Assembly (NCBI GenBank): GCA_949298195.1
Contig: CASFVT010000004.1
Span: 1-64,000 of the forward strand
Source of the DNA: an uncultured Bacillota bacterium
Lineage (GTDB): Bacteria; Bacillota_I; Bacilli_A; RFN20; CAG-826
Length of the DNA stretch: 64,000 nucleotides
Direction of reading: 5' to 3'
Below, one piece after another: positions 1 to 8,679 of this stretch. Position 1 is the stretch's first letter; each line of letters opens with the position of its first letter. Position numbers and translations under genes: made by a program. Below the pieces are notes generated by a model, which did no database searches, had not been told where the DNA came from, and was given only the letters and a program-made list of their open reading frames with translations.

Positions 1-2221
1 CGAATTCGACGACGATGATGTTCTCGTCCATTACCTTGACGACCTTCCCCCGCCCGAACTTGACATGGAGGCAGGTATCCCCCACCTTCCAGTCGCGGAT
101 GCCGTTGTCGGTCTTGACGGGGGCCTTCGGACTCTCCTTGGCCGGTTTTCTTGCCTCGAAGGGGTCGATGTGGCCCCCATCCCCGAAATCGTCGGCCTTC
201 CTTTGGAAATTGGTCCTTCCGAAGTTCCGATGGAAGGGGGTCGACCACGAATCGGTCTCCCAATAAGCCGAGCGTGGGAGCTCGATTCCCGCTTCCTTGA
301 AAAACGGGGAAGGGCTCTGATGGGAATCGGTTTGGAAAGAATAAGAGGAGTTGCAAGAGAGGAAAAGACGTTTCCTGGCCCGGGTGAAAGCGACATAGCA
401 AAGCCGTCTTTCCTCTTCCATCGCGTCGCGGTCGACGTCGTTCAGGGCCCGGTAGGAGGGGAAAGTCTGGTCGTTGAGGCAGATGACGAAGACGTTGTCG
501 AATTCCAACCCCTTGGCCACGTGCACGGTCATGAAGGAAACGTAGTTGCCTCCCTTGATGTCGTCTTGGCTCGTCAAAAGGGAGACATTCTGGAGATATT
601 CGGAGAAGTCGCTCTCCGGGTGGGCATTCAGGTAGTGGGCGATGTCCTCGAAAAGGGCGTTCACGTTCCCCACGCGGTCCTCGTCGATGTCCGCGGCCTC
701 GGCGATGTAATCGAAGTAGCCGATTCCGATGGCGAAGTCCCTTAGGACGGCGCTATAGGCCTCGAGGTTCTCGTTCAACTTGGCCTTCGTTTCCTCGATT
801 TTCTTGACCATCGCCTCGAGGGAGGTGACAGCTTTCTTCGGGAGAGAGGATTGGTCGGAGAAGGAATCGAAGGCAAGGAGGTATTGGTATTCGCTGAGCC
901 CGGCCTTCCGGGCCTCGAAGCGGAGACGCTCCAGGGAGGTATCGCCGACACCCCGCCGGGGAACGTTGATGACGCGTTCCAGGGCAACGTTATCGAGGGG
1001 ATTGATCATCAAGTTGAAATAGGCCAAGAGGTCTTTGACCTCCATCCGCTCATAGAAGCGGAGGCCGCCATAGATGCGGTAGGGAATCCCCCGGTCCTTG
1101 AATTCCTGTTCGAAAGCTCGGGTGACGTAGGAAGAACGGTAAAGGAGAGCGATGTTCCGGTAATCGGGTTCCCCGTCGTGAAGGCGGGAGCCAGCGCACT
1201 CCTTGACCCTCCGGGCCACCCATTCGGCTTCCTCATGTAAGTTCGGGGCAGAGTAGGCGATGATCGGTTCTCCCTGGCCTTGGCTGGTGAAGAGGTCTTT
1301 GGGAATCCGTTTCTTGTTATGGGAAATCAATCGGTTGGCCGCGTCGAGGATCGAGGAAGTCGAACGGTAGTTCTCGTTGAGGACGACCGTCTCGGCTCCG
1401 GGGAAGGATTTCTCGAAATCCATGATGATCTTCTGGTTGGCCCCCCGCCAGGTGTAGATGGTCTGGTCGGGATCCCCGACCACGTAGACCGAGGTCGAGG
1501 GAGCGGATATGAGCTTGAGGAGCTTGAACTGGATGTCATTGACGTCCTGGAACTCGTCGACGAGGATTGAGGAAAAGCGCGACCTCCACTTCTCCCGGAT
1601 TTCCTCGTTGTTCTCGAGGACGGAGTTGGCATAGAGGAGCAGGTCATCGAAATCCAGCCCATAACTACCCCGTTTGAGATCCTCGTAGCCTTGGTAGAAC
1701 TTCAGGCATTCCTTTTCCTCGGCCGAATAGACTGTCGATGCGTTGATGTCATTCGGATAAAGGCCCTTCCCCTTCTTGCGACGGATGTAATTGAGGGCGT
1801 TTTTGACGGATTCGTCGCTTTTTTTGTAGCCGAGCGACTGGGCGACGGCCTTGACGAGGCGTTTCTGGTCGTCCTCGTCGTAGATGGTGAAGCCCGAGGG
1901 ATAGCCGAAAGCCTCGTGCTCGACCCGGAGGAAGCGGGCGGCGAAGCTATGGAAGGTCATGATCCGGAGGAAAGGCTCGTGGCCGGTCAGCTCCTCGACG
2001 AGGCGCGAGGCCCGTTCGGACATCTCCTGGGCGACTTTGTTGGTGAAGGCGATGGCCAGGATGCGACCCGGGTCAACGTGTTCATTGACGACGAGATGGG
2101 CAATTCGGTAGGTGAGGACCCGCGTCTTGCCGCTCCCGGCCCCGGCGACGATGCGGAGGTATTGGGCGGACGAGGAAACGGCTTCCAATTGGTTCTTGTT
2201 GAGAAGCGAGGCAAAATCCAT
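1..2221 (-). CDS. pcrA: ATP-dependent DNA helicase PcrA/UvrD (3' end cut by window edge)
   Basis: Superfamily 1A 3'-5' helicase for repair and replication restart. Read on the minus strand, the frame is open for 740 codons from the ATG at 2221 to the window edge. It has Walker A (GAGSGKT, about residues 27-33), the motif II box VDEFQD (about 219-224), the motif III/IV segment VVGDPDQTIYTWRGA, and late motifs including EERRLCYVAFTRARKRL. The last visible residues (VGDTCLHVKFGRGKVVKV) match the Tudor-like C-terminal domain of PcrA, so only a few residues are missing. An in-frame TAA lies just upstream of the ATG, which fixes the start. No Shine-Dalgarno is visible; a TAATAA box sits 6 nt before the ATG, so translation may be leaderless. 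Confidence 0.95.
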   Translation of the reverse strand, partial: MDFASLLNKNQLEAVSSSAQYLRIVAGAGSGKTRVLTYRIAHLVVNEHVDPGRILAIAFTNKVAQEMSERASRLVEELTGHEPFLRIMTFHSFAARFLRVEHEAFGYPSGFTIYDEDDQKRLVKAVAQSLGYKKSDESVKNALNYIRRKKGKGLYPNDINASTVYSAEEKECLKFYQGYEDLKRGSYGLDFDDLLLYANSVLENNEEIREKWRSRFSSILVDEFQDVNDIQFKLLKLISAPSTSVYVVGDPDQTIYTWRGANQKIIMDFEKSFPGAETVVLNENYRSTSSILDAANRLISHNKKRIPKDLFTSQGQGEPIIAYSAPNLHEEAEWVARRVKECAGSRLHDGEPDYRNIALLYRSSYVTRAFEQEFKDRGIPYRIYGGLRFYERMEVKDLLAYFNLMINPLDNVALERVINVPRRGVGDTSLERLRFEARKAGLSEYQYLLAFDSFSDQSSLPKKAVTSLEAMVKKIEETKAKLNENLEAYSAVLRDFAIGIGYFDYIAEAADIDEDRVGNVNALFEDIAHYLNAHPESDFSEYLQNVSLLTSQDDIKGGNYVSFMTVHVAKGLEFDNVFVICLNDQTFPSYRALNDVDRDAMEEERRLCYVAFTRARKRLFLSCNSSYSFQTDSHQSPSPFFKEAGIELPRSAYWETDSWSTPFHRNFGRTNFQRKADDFGDGGHIDPFEARKPAKESPKAPVKTDNGIRDWKVGDTCLHVKFGRGKVVKVMDENIIVVEF

Positions 2222-2297
2222 GGATGGTTATTAGTCTATGTAGCCAAGACACGCAATGGTAGTCTTGACAAAAGAGGCTAAGCCTCTTCTTACCCGG

Positions 2298-2326
2298 TTG
2301 GCACCATTCCGCCCGGTGTCCATAAT
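2298..2326 (+). promoter_or_regulatory. Promoter giving a leaderless mRNA
   Basis: TTGGCA (2298-2303), a 17-nt spacer and CATAAT (2321-2326) form a good sigma-A-type promoter. The GTG start of the next gene is only 6 nt after the -10 box, so transcription should begin at or next to the start codon, leaving no room for a ribosome binding site. Confidence 0.65.
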
Positions 2327-2332
2327 AGGCCC

Positions 2333-3247
2333 GTGAGAAGTCCATTTGCCCCCCGAGAGACCCTCGCCTCGAACGTCGCCTTCCTTTCGCTCATGGCCGC
2401 GGTCAATGCCGTTATCTCCCTCATTGCCTCCTTCTTTCCCTTGGCTTCCCTTTTCATCGCTATCTTCCTCCCAGCGGCCTCCGCCATCGCCGCGCGCCTT
2501 TCCAAGCCCGCCTATGTCCCCGTCTACGTGGTCGGGGCCTCGCTGCTATCGGTGGCTTTTTCCTACGCGGACATCGGGACCGGGCTTTTCTACGTCGTCC
2601 CCGCGATCGTCAGCGGTTCGCTCCTAGGGCTCGCCCTTCGTAGAAGGGAACTCCTAGGTCTAAGCTTCTTCCTTGCTTCCCTCGTCAACATGGCCTTCGT
2701 CTATTTGTCCTTCCCCCTCATCGAGGCCTTGACCGGGGCCGATTTCATCGCCTTCTTCCTCAATCTCCTCGGCCTCGCCGAAGATGAGTCGGCCCGCGAG
2801 GCCTTGCCTCTTTTCTTCTTTGCCTATGGAGCGGCCGGCTCGGGGCTATCAGCCCTTTTCGTCTCCTTTATCCCCTTTAAGCAGGAAGAACGACCGAAGA
2901 AGAGGATTTTTTCATCGTTCGAGCCGGTTTTTGCCGGTGTTTTCGTCATTGTATCGCTCGTTCTCGTCCCTTATCACGCCGGTATGGCCCTCCTCTTCGA
3001 GGGCTTTGCCGCCGTCCTTGCCTTGCTTGGAGTCCCCCTTCTTGCCAAGCGGCCCTTCCCGTTCTACCTCGTCCTCTTGCTTTTTGAGCTCCTCATGATC
3101 TTCCCATACGTCCTCCTAAACGAAGGCGGGAGCCTGAAAAGCGGTCTCCTCATCGCTTCCGTTTTCCTCGTTCCCCTCATCCTCTTCGAAGGCCTCTCCC
3201 TCGCGTTGCCGAGGAAAGGGCGAAAACCTAAAATGGAGCCCAGATGA
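2333..3247 (+). CDS. Multi-pass membrane protein, DUF2232/YybS-like
   Basis: A 304-residue hydrophobic protein with about eight predicted membrane segments and a basic C-terminal tail. Length and layout resemble the DUF2232 (YybS) family, whose B. subtilis member lies beside gdpP-rplI-dnaC; here that operon is about 27 kb away, so the assignment is tentative. Translation starts at GTG directly after a -10 box. The gene overlaps the next by ATGA, so the three membrane-protein genes that follow one another here (to 4430) look translationally coupled. No catalytic motif is visible. Confidence 0.6.
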   Translation: MRSPFAPRETLASNVAFLSLMAAVNAVISLIASFFPLASLFIAIFLPAASAIAARLSKPAYVPVYVVGASLLSVAFSYADIGTGLFYVVPAIVSGSLLGLALRRRELLGLSFFLASLVNMAFVYLSFPLIEALTGADFIAFFLNLLGLAEDESAREALPLFFFAYGAAGSGLSALFVSFIPFKQEERPKKRIFSSFEPVFAGVFVIVSLVLVPYHAGMALLFEGFAAVLALLGVPLLAKRPFPFYLVLLLFELLMIFPYVLLNEGGSLKSGLLIASVFLVPLILFEGLSLALPRKGRKPKMEPR

Positions 3248-3723
3248 AATTCCTCAAGAATTTTGCCCTTGGTCTACTGACCGCCGTCCTCCTCCCCCTT
3301 CTTTTCGCGGGGCTCCTCGTTTTTGCCGTCTACGGTCTCATCCTCTATCTCGTCGAGGCCTGCTTCGGCCTCGTCCGTTTCTTCTCCGGGCGCCCCTTCT
3401 TCAAGAAACTCCGGGAAGATGAACTGGTTGAAAAAATCAAGAAGCGGGAAATCGAGGAACTCACCGGCGAGGAGAAAGAAACCCCGGCCCCGGTTCCCGA
3501 GAAGGAACCCGCTCCCCAAAACGTCTACGTCCAGCAGAATTTCTACCAAGCCCCGCCCGGCGGGGCCTATCCCCCTCCCCCGATGATGGGGCAATCCGCA
3601 GGGGACCCCCTTCCCATCCCGCCCTACCAGAGGGCCGTCGAGCCAAGTACCCTCCTCGCCCCGCCTCTTGAAGCGGAGGGTCAAACCGAGGAAGGCGAAA
3701 ACCAAGAGGAGGATGAAGGATGA
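3244..3723 (+). CDS. Small membrane-anchored protein with Pro/Glu-rich tail
   Basis: 159 residues: an N-terminal hydrophobic region (about residues 5-50, probably two membrane passes), a short charged stretch (KKLREDELVEKIKKREIEEL), then a proline-, glutamine- and glutamate-rich low-complexity tail that is probably disordered. It overlaps both neighbours by ATGA, which makes it the middle gene of a coupled trio. I do not recognise a family; a linker or adaptor role for the flanking membrane proteins is only a guess. Confidence 0.6.
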   Translation: MKFLKNFALGLLTAVLLPLLFAGLLVFAVYGLILYLVEACFGLVRFFSGRPFFKKLREDELVEKIKKREIEELTGEEKETPAPVPEKEPAPQNVYVQQNFYQAPPGGAYPPPPMMGQSAGDPLPIPPYQRAVEPSTLLAPPLEAEGQTEEGENQEEDEG

Positions 3724-4430
3724 TTGAGTTCCTGGCTGGCATTACCCTCTCGGAAAACGACAAGCGGCTTCTCGTCATTTTCCTCGTCATCGTCCTCGTC
3801 GTCTTCATCCTCATCGGGCTTCTGGGGATGCTCGTCCGTTCCCTCTTCCGTCACGAGGGGGTGAAGATCGACGACGAGGTTCACGATGCCGTCGTCTACC
3901 GGGTGGTTGCAAGCCCCGACGAACTGAGGGTTTACGGGGAGAAAAAGAACCGCCGGGTCTACATGAAGGAAATGACCCCGCCCTTCCTCATCGGGCTCGG
4001 CCTCTTGCTTTTCTATATCGTCTATTCCGCGGCGATCGGGGATTTCTCGATCAACCACTTCGACCGCTTCTCCACTCTCTTCTACGTCTACGACTGGAAC
4101 GATCCGGACATCTACGTGAACCTCTGGGGAATGAACATCCTCAACGAGTGGCCATCCCTCATCCACGCCCCCTACCTCGATGGGCAATACTGGGCTTCCT
4201 ACCTCACTATCATCCTCTTTGCCGTCTTCCTCGTCTATTTCCTTTACGTGTCGATGGCCTTCCTCGCCCGGTCGGTGTATCTCAGAAGGCGCTGTCGAAG
4301 CGTCTACGAGAAAACGCTCGAGGGCTACAACTTCTACGATGCCCTGAAGGGGGACAAGGAAAAGGCCCTCTCCAGCGAGAAGGCCAAGTCCGACATCCTC
4401 AAAGAAGAAACTAGTGAAGGAAAATCATGA
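3720..4430 (+). CDS. Membrane protein of unknown function
   Basis: 236 residues with a strong N-terminal membrane segment (about 18-45), a soluble stretch, a second segment after PPFLIGLGLLLFYIVYSA, a loop rich in Trp and Tyr (YDWNDPDIYVNLWG), a third segment and a charged cytoplasmic tail. Last gene of the ATGA-coupled trio. Its final 20 bases overlap, tail to tail, a small opposite-strand gene after asnS. No family recognised. Confidence 0.6.
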   Translation: MIEFLAGITLSENDKRLLVIFLVIVLVVFILIGLLGMLVRSLFRHEGVKIDDEVHDAVVYRVVASPDELRVYGEKKNRRVYMKEMTPPFLIGLGLLLFYIVYSAAIGDFSINHFDRFSTLFYVYDWNDPDIYVNLWGMNILNEWPSLIHAPYLDGQYWASYLTIILFAVFLVYFLYVSMAFLARSVYLRRRCRSVYEKTLEGYNFYDALKGDKEKALSSEKAKSDILKEETSEGKS

Positions 4431-4554
4431 CGATCTCGGCCAGGATGAGGCCGAGGAGCACCACGGAGAAACCGAGGATGAGATACGTAAGACGCCGACG
4501 GGAAAGGGTCTTCCTTTCTTCCTCTTCGCTCATTTGCCGTTCGTTTTCTTCCAT
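4411..4554 (-). CDS. 47-residue single-span membrane protein downstream of asnS
   Basis: Minus-strand frame of 47 codons: a very acidic/basic N-terminus (MEENERQMSEEEERKTLSRRR) followed by one hydrophobic helix (LTYLILGFSVVLLGLILAEIVMIF). AGGTGG overlapping the asnS stop codon lies 5 nt before the ATG and could serve as ribosome binding site. A GTG directly after the asnS stop is an alternative start (50 residues). The charge-then-helix pattern and the spacing to asnS support a real small gene, but no homologue is known to me. Confidence 0.5.
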   Translation of the reverse strand: MEENERQMSEEEERKTLSRRRLTYLILGFSVVLLGLILAEIVMIFLH

Positions 4555-4563
4555 TTCTTCCAC

Positions 4564-5934
4564 CTAGTACTTTAACTGATTGGCCGTACGGGGGTAAGGC
4601 TCGGTATCCCGGATGTTCTGGATGCCGGTGATATACATGAGGAAGCGGTCGAAGCCGAGTCCGAAACCGGCATGGGGGCAGCCCCCGAACCGCCGTAGGT
4701 TGTAATACCACTCTAGTCCCTCGAAGTTTCCCAGTTTCTCCATCTTTTCGCGGAGGAGTTCGGCTCGGGTTTCCCTCTCGCTTCCCCCGACGATTTCCCC
4801 TTCACCGGGGACGAGGAGGTCGCAGGCCGCGACCGTCTTCCCGTCGTCGTTCTCCTTCATGTAAAAGGCTTTGATTTCCTTCGGGTAGTCGGTGAGGAAA
4901 AGCGGCCCCCCGACGTGTGTCTCGGTCAAATAACGTTCGTGCTCGCTCTGGAGGTCCATCCCCCACTCGATCTTCCCGTTCTCGAATTTGTGGCCGGACT
5001 TCACGGCTTCCTTGAGGATCTCGATTCCTTCGGTGTAGGTCATCCGGGCAAAGGGGGAGGTCAATACGCGGTTGAGCTTCTCGAGGAGACCGGGTTGGAT
5101 GAACTTGTCGAAGAAGGCCATCTCGTCAGGGCAGGAGGCTAGCGTCTCCTTAATCAAGTACTTGAGGAAGTCCTCGATGAGGTCCATGTCGTCATCGAGG
5201 TGGGCAAAGGCGATTTCCGGCTCGATCATCCAGAACTCGCTCGCGTGACGCGGGGTATTGCTCTTCTCGGCCCGGAATGTCGGTCCGAAGGTATAGACAT
5301 CCTTGAAAGCAAGGGCGAAGGCCTCGACGTGGAGCTGGCCGGAGACGGTAAGGGAGGCCTTCCGCCCGAAGAAGTCCCGGTAGGGATCCTTGGCATCGGT
5401 GACAATCGAGAACACCTGCCCGGCCCCCTCGGCATCATTGGAGGTGATTTCCGGGGTGTGGACATAGACAAAACCCCGGTCCTGGAAATAACGGTGGATG
5501 TTCATTGCGAGGACTGAACGAACCCGGAAAAGGGCTTGGAAGGTATTGGCCCGGGGGCGGAGGTAGGCCTGTTCCCGAAGGAATTCGAAGGAAGCCCTTT
5601 TCTTTTGGAGGGGGTAATCGTCGTCGACGTCCCCAATCAGGATGATTTCCCGGGCCTTGATTTCGAAAGGCTGGGCATTATCCGGGGTGAACACGAGTTC
5701 CCCGACCACCTCGATGGCCGCGCCGGTCCTTAGACGCGAATAACCGCTCTCCCCGTCATAGACAATCTGGACACCCTTGAAAAGCGTCCCGTCGTGGAGC
5801 TCAATGAAACCGATCCGCCCATTGTCGCGGTTGGTCCTGACCCAGCCATCGACCCTCACTTCCCGGGGAGCGGGACTCCCCTTTTCTTCACGAAGGAGGG
5901 AATAAAGGTCACGAACTGTAAGTTTGTCTTTCAT
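4564..5934 (-). CDS. asnS: Asparaginyl-tRNA synthetase
   Basis: Class IIb aminoacyl-tRNA synthetase charging tRNA-Asn in the cytoplasm. The 456 residues show an N-terminal OB-fold anticodon-binding domain (VRVDGWVRTNRDNGRIGFIEL), class II motif 2 (FGPTFRAEKSNTPRHASEFWMIE) and motif 3 near the C-terminus (GFGLGFDRFLMYITG). Overall length is normal for bacterial AsnRS, and AsnRS features are favoured over AspRS by size and by the absence of the bacterial AspRS GAD insertion. AAAGGAG precedes the ATG at good distance. It is separated from tsaD by 146 bp containing its own promoter-like sequence. Confidence 0.95.
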   Translation of the reverse strand: MKDKLTVRDLYSLLREEKGSPAPREVRVDGWVRTNRDNGRIGFIELHDGTLFKGVQIVYDGESGYSRLRTGAAIEVVGELVFTPDNAQPFEIKAREIILIGDVDDDYPLQKKRASFEFLREQAYLRPRANTFQALFRVRSVLAMNIHRYFQDRGFVYVHTPEITSNDAEGAGQVFSIVTDAKDPYRDFFGRKASLTVSGQLHVEAFALAFKDVYTFGPTFRAEKSNTPRHASEFWMIEPEIAFAHLDDDMDLIEDFLKYLIKETLASCPDEMAFFDKFIQPGLLEKLNRVLTSPFARMTYTEGIEILKEAVKSGHKFENGKIEWGMDLQSEHERYLTETHVGGPLFLTDYPKEIKAFYMKENDDGKTVAACDLLVPGEGEIVGGSERETRAELLREKMEKLGNFEGLEWYYNLRRFGGCPHAGFGLGFDRFLMYITGIQNIRDTEPYPRTANQLKY

Positions 5935-6080
5935 CGTTGCTCTCCTTTTCTTCGCCCGGATATTCTAAGACAATTGCATCCCAAATCCATCCGGACAGGC
6001 ATTCTGACACCTTGAAAAGTATCTATGCGAAGTAATGGTGAAGAATCGATGAAAATCATAGCAAAACTGCGTTTTGACAA
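5935..6080 (-). promoter_or_regulatory. tsaD-asnS intergenic region with probable asnS promoter
   Basis: Read on the minus strand, TTGTCA occurs just after the tsaD stop, followed by TATGAT with a short 14-nt spacer, and a second AT-rich box (GAATAT) lies closer to asnS. AAAGGAG is the asnS ribosome binding site. No T-box specifier or antiterminator motif is visible, so classic T-box control of asnS is not supported. Confidence 0.4.
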
Positions 6081-7112
6081 TCAAAATCTCAGGAAATCCT
6101 CGATTTGCCAATTCGGGTCGACGTCGATGTCGAGACCGCACCGGACTCCGGCTTCGAAGAGCTTCTCCCCCACTTTGGCAATCATGGCCGCGTTGTCGGT
6201 CGTGCACCACAAAGGGGGAATGGTGAGGCGAATCCCGGTTCCCTCGAACGCTTTTTTCGCCTCTTCGCGGAGATAGGAATTCGCGCTGACCCCGCCCGCG
6301 AGGACGACTTGCTTCACCTTGTATTGCTTGGCCGCGAGGAGGGAGCGCTCGACGATCGGATCGATGGCGGCCTTCTGAAAGGACGCACACAGGTCGTCCA
6401 GGGAGAAATCCTCCCCCCTGGCCCGTTGGTTCTCAACGAAATTTAAAACCGCCGTCTTAAGGCCGGAGTAGGAGAAATCGTAATCATAGGAGTCGGTTCC
6501 GGGAATGTGATGGGCCTTTTGAGACGGGAGGGGATAGATTGCCTTCCCATTCTTCGCGTGTTGGTCGATCGGCAGTCCCCCGGGATAAGGGAGCCCGAGA
6601 ACCCTCGCCACCTTGTCGAAGCTCTCCCCCACCGCGTCGTCCTTGGTTTCGCCGATGATCTTGAATGACAATGGTCCTTCCATGTAGACGAGCTCGGTGT
6701 TCCCGCCGGAGACGACGATGGCCAGAAGTGGGAAGGCAAGGCTGTCGACGAATTCGTTCGCGTAGATGTGACCGTCAAGGTGATGGACGGGGATGAGGGG
6801 CTTGTGGAAGAGGAGGGCCAATGCCTTGGCCGCCTCACATCCGGCGTGAAGCGATCCGATGAGGCCCGGCCCGCGGGTAAAGGCAATCGCGTCGAGCATT
6901 TCATAGCCAAGTCCGGCCTTCTCCATCGTTTCCTTGAGGACAACCCCGATGTTCTCGACGTGGAGGCGGGAGGCCACTTCGGGCATCACCCCGCCGTATT
7001 TGGCGTGAATGTCGGCTTGTGATGAGATTACCGAGGACAGCAGTTGGCCGTCCTTCACGACAGCCGCGGCCGTTTCGTCGCAACTGGATTCGATGCCTAG
7101 GATGATGCTCAT
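6081..7112 (-). CDS. tsaD: tRNA N6-threonylcarbamoyladenosine transferase TsaD
   Basis: Kae1/Qri7/TsaD ASKHA-fold enzyme transferring the threonylcarbamoyl group to A37 of ANN-decoding tRNAs. 343 residues, the usual length. Visible motifs: GIESSCDET at the N-terminus, RGPGLIGSLHAG (about 80-91), the metal site HHLDGH (about 110-115), VVSGGNTELVY, and the C-terminal GGVSANSYLR. Start ATG overlaps the rimI stop as ATGA. It is the last gene of tsaE-tsaB-rimI-tsaD, which contains the partners TsaB and TsaE of the same complex. Confidence 0.96.
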   Translation of the reverse strand: MSIILGIESSCDETAAAVVKDGQLLSSVISSQADIHAKYGGVMPEVASRLHVENIGVVLKETMEKAGLGYEMLDAIAFTRGPGLIGSLHAGCEAAKALALLFHKPLIPVHHLDGHIYANEFVDSLAFPLLAIVVSGGNTELVYMEGPLSFKIIGETKDDAVGESFDKVARVLGLPYPGGLPIDQHAKNGKAIYPLPSQKAHHIPGTDSYDYDFSYSGLKTAVLNFVENQRARGEDFSLDDLCASFQKAAIDPIVERSLLAAKQYKVKQVVLAGGVSANSYLREEAKKAFEGTGIRLTIPPLWCTTDNAAMIAKVGEKLFEAGVRCGLDIDVDPNWQIEDFLRF

Positions 7113-7558
7113 GAAATAAGGCTCCTGATCATGTATAGGGCGTCCTCGCCGTTTTCGTAATAGGCCTTCTTGGTCGTCACGTAACGGTAGCCGAGTTTCT
7201 CATAGAGGGCGATGGCCCCTTCGTTGCCCGCCCGGACCTCGAGGGTAATCCATTCCACCGGTTCTTCCTTCTCTTCCCGACACCGCCCCTCCATGAGGAG
7301 CATGAGGGCAGTGGCGATGCCTTTCCTCCGGTAGGAAGGCTTCACGGCGAGGCTCATGACGGTAGCCGAATTGAAGGTGATCATGAAATCGAGCCAGGCG
7401 ACGACTTCCTCGTCCTCGATGTCGACGTAGGACTCCGAGAGGGGATTGTCCTTGAACTCGTTTTCGATGGCTTCCCTTGTCCACGAACCATTGGGAAAGG
7501 CCTCCCGTTCGAGGCGGTAGATGGCCTCGGCGTCGTTTGCCGTGGCTCGCCTGATCAC
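7109..7558 (-). CDS. rimI: Ribosomal protein bS18 alanine N-acetyltransferase-like GNAT
   Basis: 149-residue GNAT acetyltransferase. Acetyl-CoA binding motif RRKGIAT lies within SLAVKPSYRRKGIATALM, and the C-terminal NEGAIALYEKLGYR pattern is typical of RimI. The frame is open further upstream, but the GTG at 7558 overlapping the tsaB stop as GTGA is chosen because the family starts at this point (VIRRATANDAEAIY). Position between tsaB and tsaD is the classic arrangement in Gram-positive bacteria. Confidence 0.9.
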   Translation of the reverse strand: MIRRATANDAEAIYRLEREAFPNGSWTREAIENEFKDNPLSESYVDIEDEEVVAWLDFMITFNSATVMSLAVKPSYRRKGIATALMLLMEGRCREEKEEPVEWITLEVRAGNEGAIALYEKLGYRYVTTKKAYYENGEDALYMIRSLIS

Positions 7559-8145
7559 CTGGTCGGCCCCCTCAAATAGACCGGCGCGGCCTTCAAGACA
7601 TCGGAAGGGCCTCCCCTCCACCGCAGCATGTTGAATAAGACGTCCGGCGCGGCCGTCTTTTGAAGGCCGAGATATGCGGGTTCCCCACCGAGGAGGCAAT
7701 CGGGGTGGTCGTTTAAATAGGAGAGAACATCGTCATTGGCCCAGATGGAATCCTCCACAATGGGCTTCCCGTCCTCATAGACGGCGAAATAGGAACGTCG
7801 GGCTCGGGCATCCATGCAAACCGCGGTCTTCCTGTCCTCGGCGAGGATCATGAGGCTCGAAACGAGGAAGAGGGGGATTTTCAGGGCAAGGGCCATCGTC
7901 TTGGCCGCGGTCATGGCAATCCGGACCCCGGTATAGGAGCCCGGACCCCGGGCCACCGTCACCGAAGCGATGTCGTCTTTTCCGATTCCGTGCCTTTCCA
8001 TGAGAAGGGAAAGGGACGGGATCATCTCCTCGCTCTGCCGCATGTAGGCTTCCATGTCGATTCCGTCGCAGTAAGTCCCGGCCTTAAAAAGGCCAACCCG
8101 GAGATGGGTGAAGGAAGTGTCGAGGAAGAGGTCAACCGATTTCAT
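7555..8145 (-). CDS. tsaB: t6A synthesis protein TsaB
   Basis: 196-residue ASKHA-fold partner that dimerises with TsaD. Signature VARGPGSYTGVRIAMTAAK is present around residues 70-90; N-terminus LFLDTSFTHLRVGL matches the family. Start ATG at 8145 lies inside the end of tsaE (14-bp overlap), giving tight coupling. Somewhat shorter than B. subtilis TsaB in its C-terminal half. Catalytically inactive in known systems; it scaffolds TsaD-TsaE. Confidence 0.93.
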   Translation of the reverse strand: MKSVDLFLDTSFTHLRVGLFKAGTYCDGIDMEAYMRQSEEMIPSLSLLMERHGIGKDDIASVTVARGPGSYTGVRIAMTAAKTMALALKIPLFLVSSLMILAEDRKTAVCMDARARRSYFAVYEDGKPIVEDSIWANDDVLSYLNDHPDCLLGGEPAYLGLQKTAAPDVLFNMLRWRGGPSDVLKAAPVYLRGPTR

Positions 8146-8602
8146 TTTCCAATTCCTCCAATAAGCGGGCGGAAGAAGAGCCGCCACAAGAGAAGGCGAG
8201 TTCCCGTTCTCCCTCGCCAATCTTCGTGAACGCGATGAGAAGGGCATCCGCGGGGAGAATGGACGTCAGGAACTGAGGCCACTCGACGAAGGCGATACCG
8301 TCCCCGTAGATGGCCTCTTCGAGCCCGATGTCGAGATTCTGGCCTTCGAGGCGATAGCCGTCGATGTGATACATCGGTAGCCGGCCCTTGAAATAGCATT
8401 TGAGGATGTTGAAGGTCGGCGAGATGACCGGGTCAATGACCCCAAGCCCTTCCCCGACCCCCTTGACGAGGGTCGTCTTGCCGCTTCCCAAGTCGCCCTT
8501 GAGGAGGATCACGTCCCCGGGCTTGGCCAAGGCCGCGATTTTCCGGCCTATATTCAGCGTCTCTTCGACCGAGGAGACGTTTTTCTTGAACGTGTCGAGC
8601 AT
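8132..8602 (-). CDS. tsaE: t6A synthesis ATPase TsaE
   Basis: 156-residue P-loop ATPase of the TsaBDE complex. Walker A LKGDLGSGKTTLVKG is at about residues 34-48, followed by the switch region SPTFNILKCY and GIAFVEWPQF, both standard for TsaE. It is the first gene of the t6A operon. A TATAAT box (8614-8619) ends 11 nt before the ATG, so the leader is at most about 4-5 nt and no Shine-Dalgarno is present. Confidence 0.93.
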   Translation of the reverse strand: MLDTFKKNVSSVEETLNIGRKIAALAKPGDVILLKGDLGSGKTTLVKGVGEGLGVIDPVISPTFNILKCYFKGRLPMYHIDGYRLEGQNLDIGLEEAIYGDGIAFVEWPQFLTSILPADALLIAFTKIGEGERELAFSCGGSSSARLLEELENEIG

Positions 8603-8679
8603 ATGACCCGGACATTATATCCCCGCTTCTCGCGATTTCTTGTTTTCTTGGCCTCAAAAGCGGCTAATCTATTCGGGTC
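8603..8679. promoter_or_regulatory. Divergent near-leaderless promoters of tsaE and the reductase gene
   Basis: In this 77-bp gap a minus-strand TATAAT (8614-8619) lies 11 nt before the tsaE ATG, and a plus-strand TAATCT (8665-8670) lies 9 nt before the ATG at 8680. Neither has a clear -35 at 17 nt (TTGTTT at 8640-8645 is 19 nt from TAATCT). No Shine-Dalgarno fits between either box and its start codon. Confidence 0.5.

Noticed and set aside
5935..6080. Possible T-box leader upstream of asnS
   Set aside because: No TGGNACCGCG antiterminator motif and no terminator hairpin; only 146 bp available.
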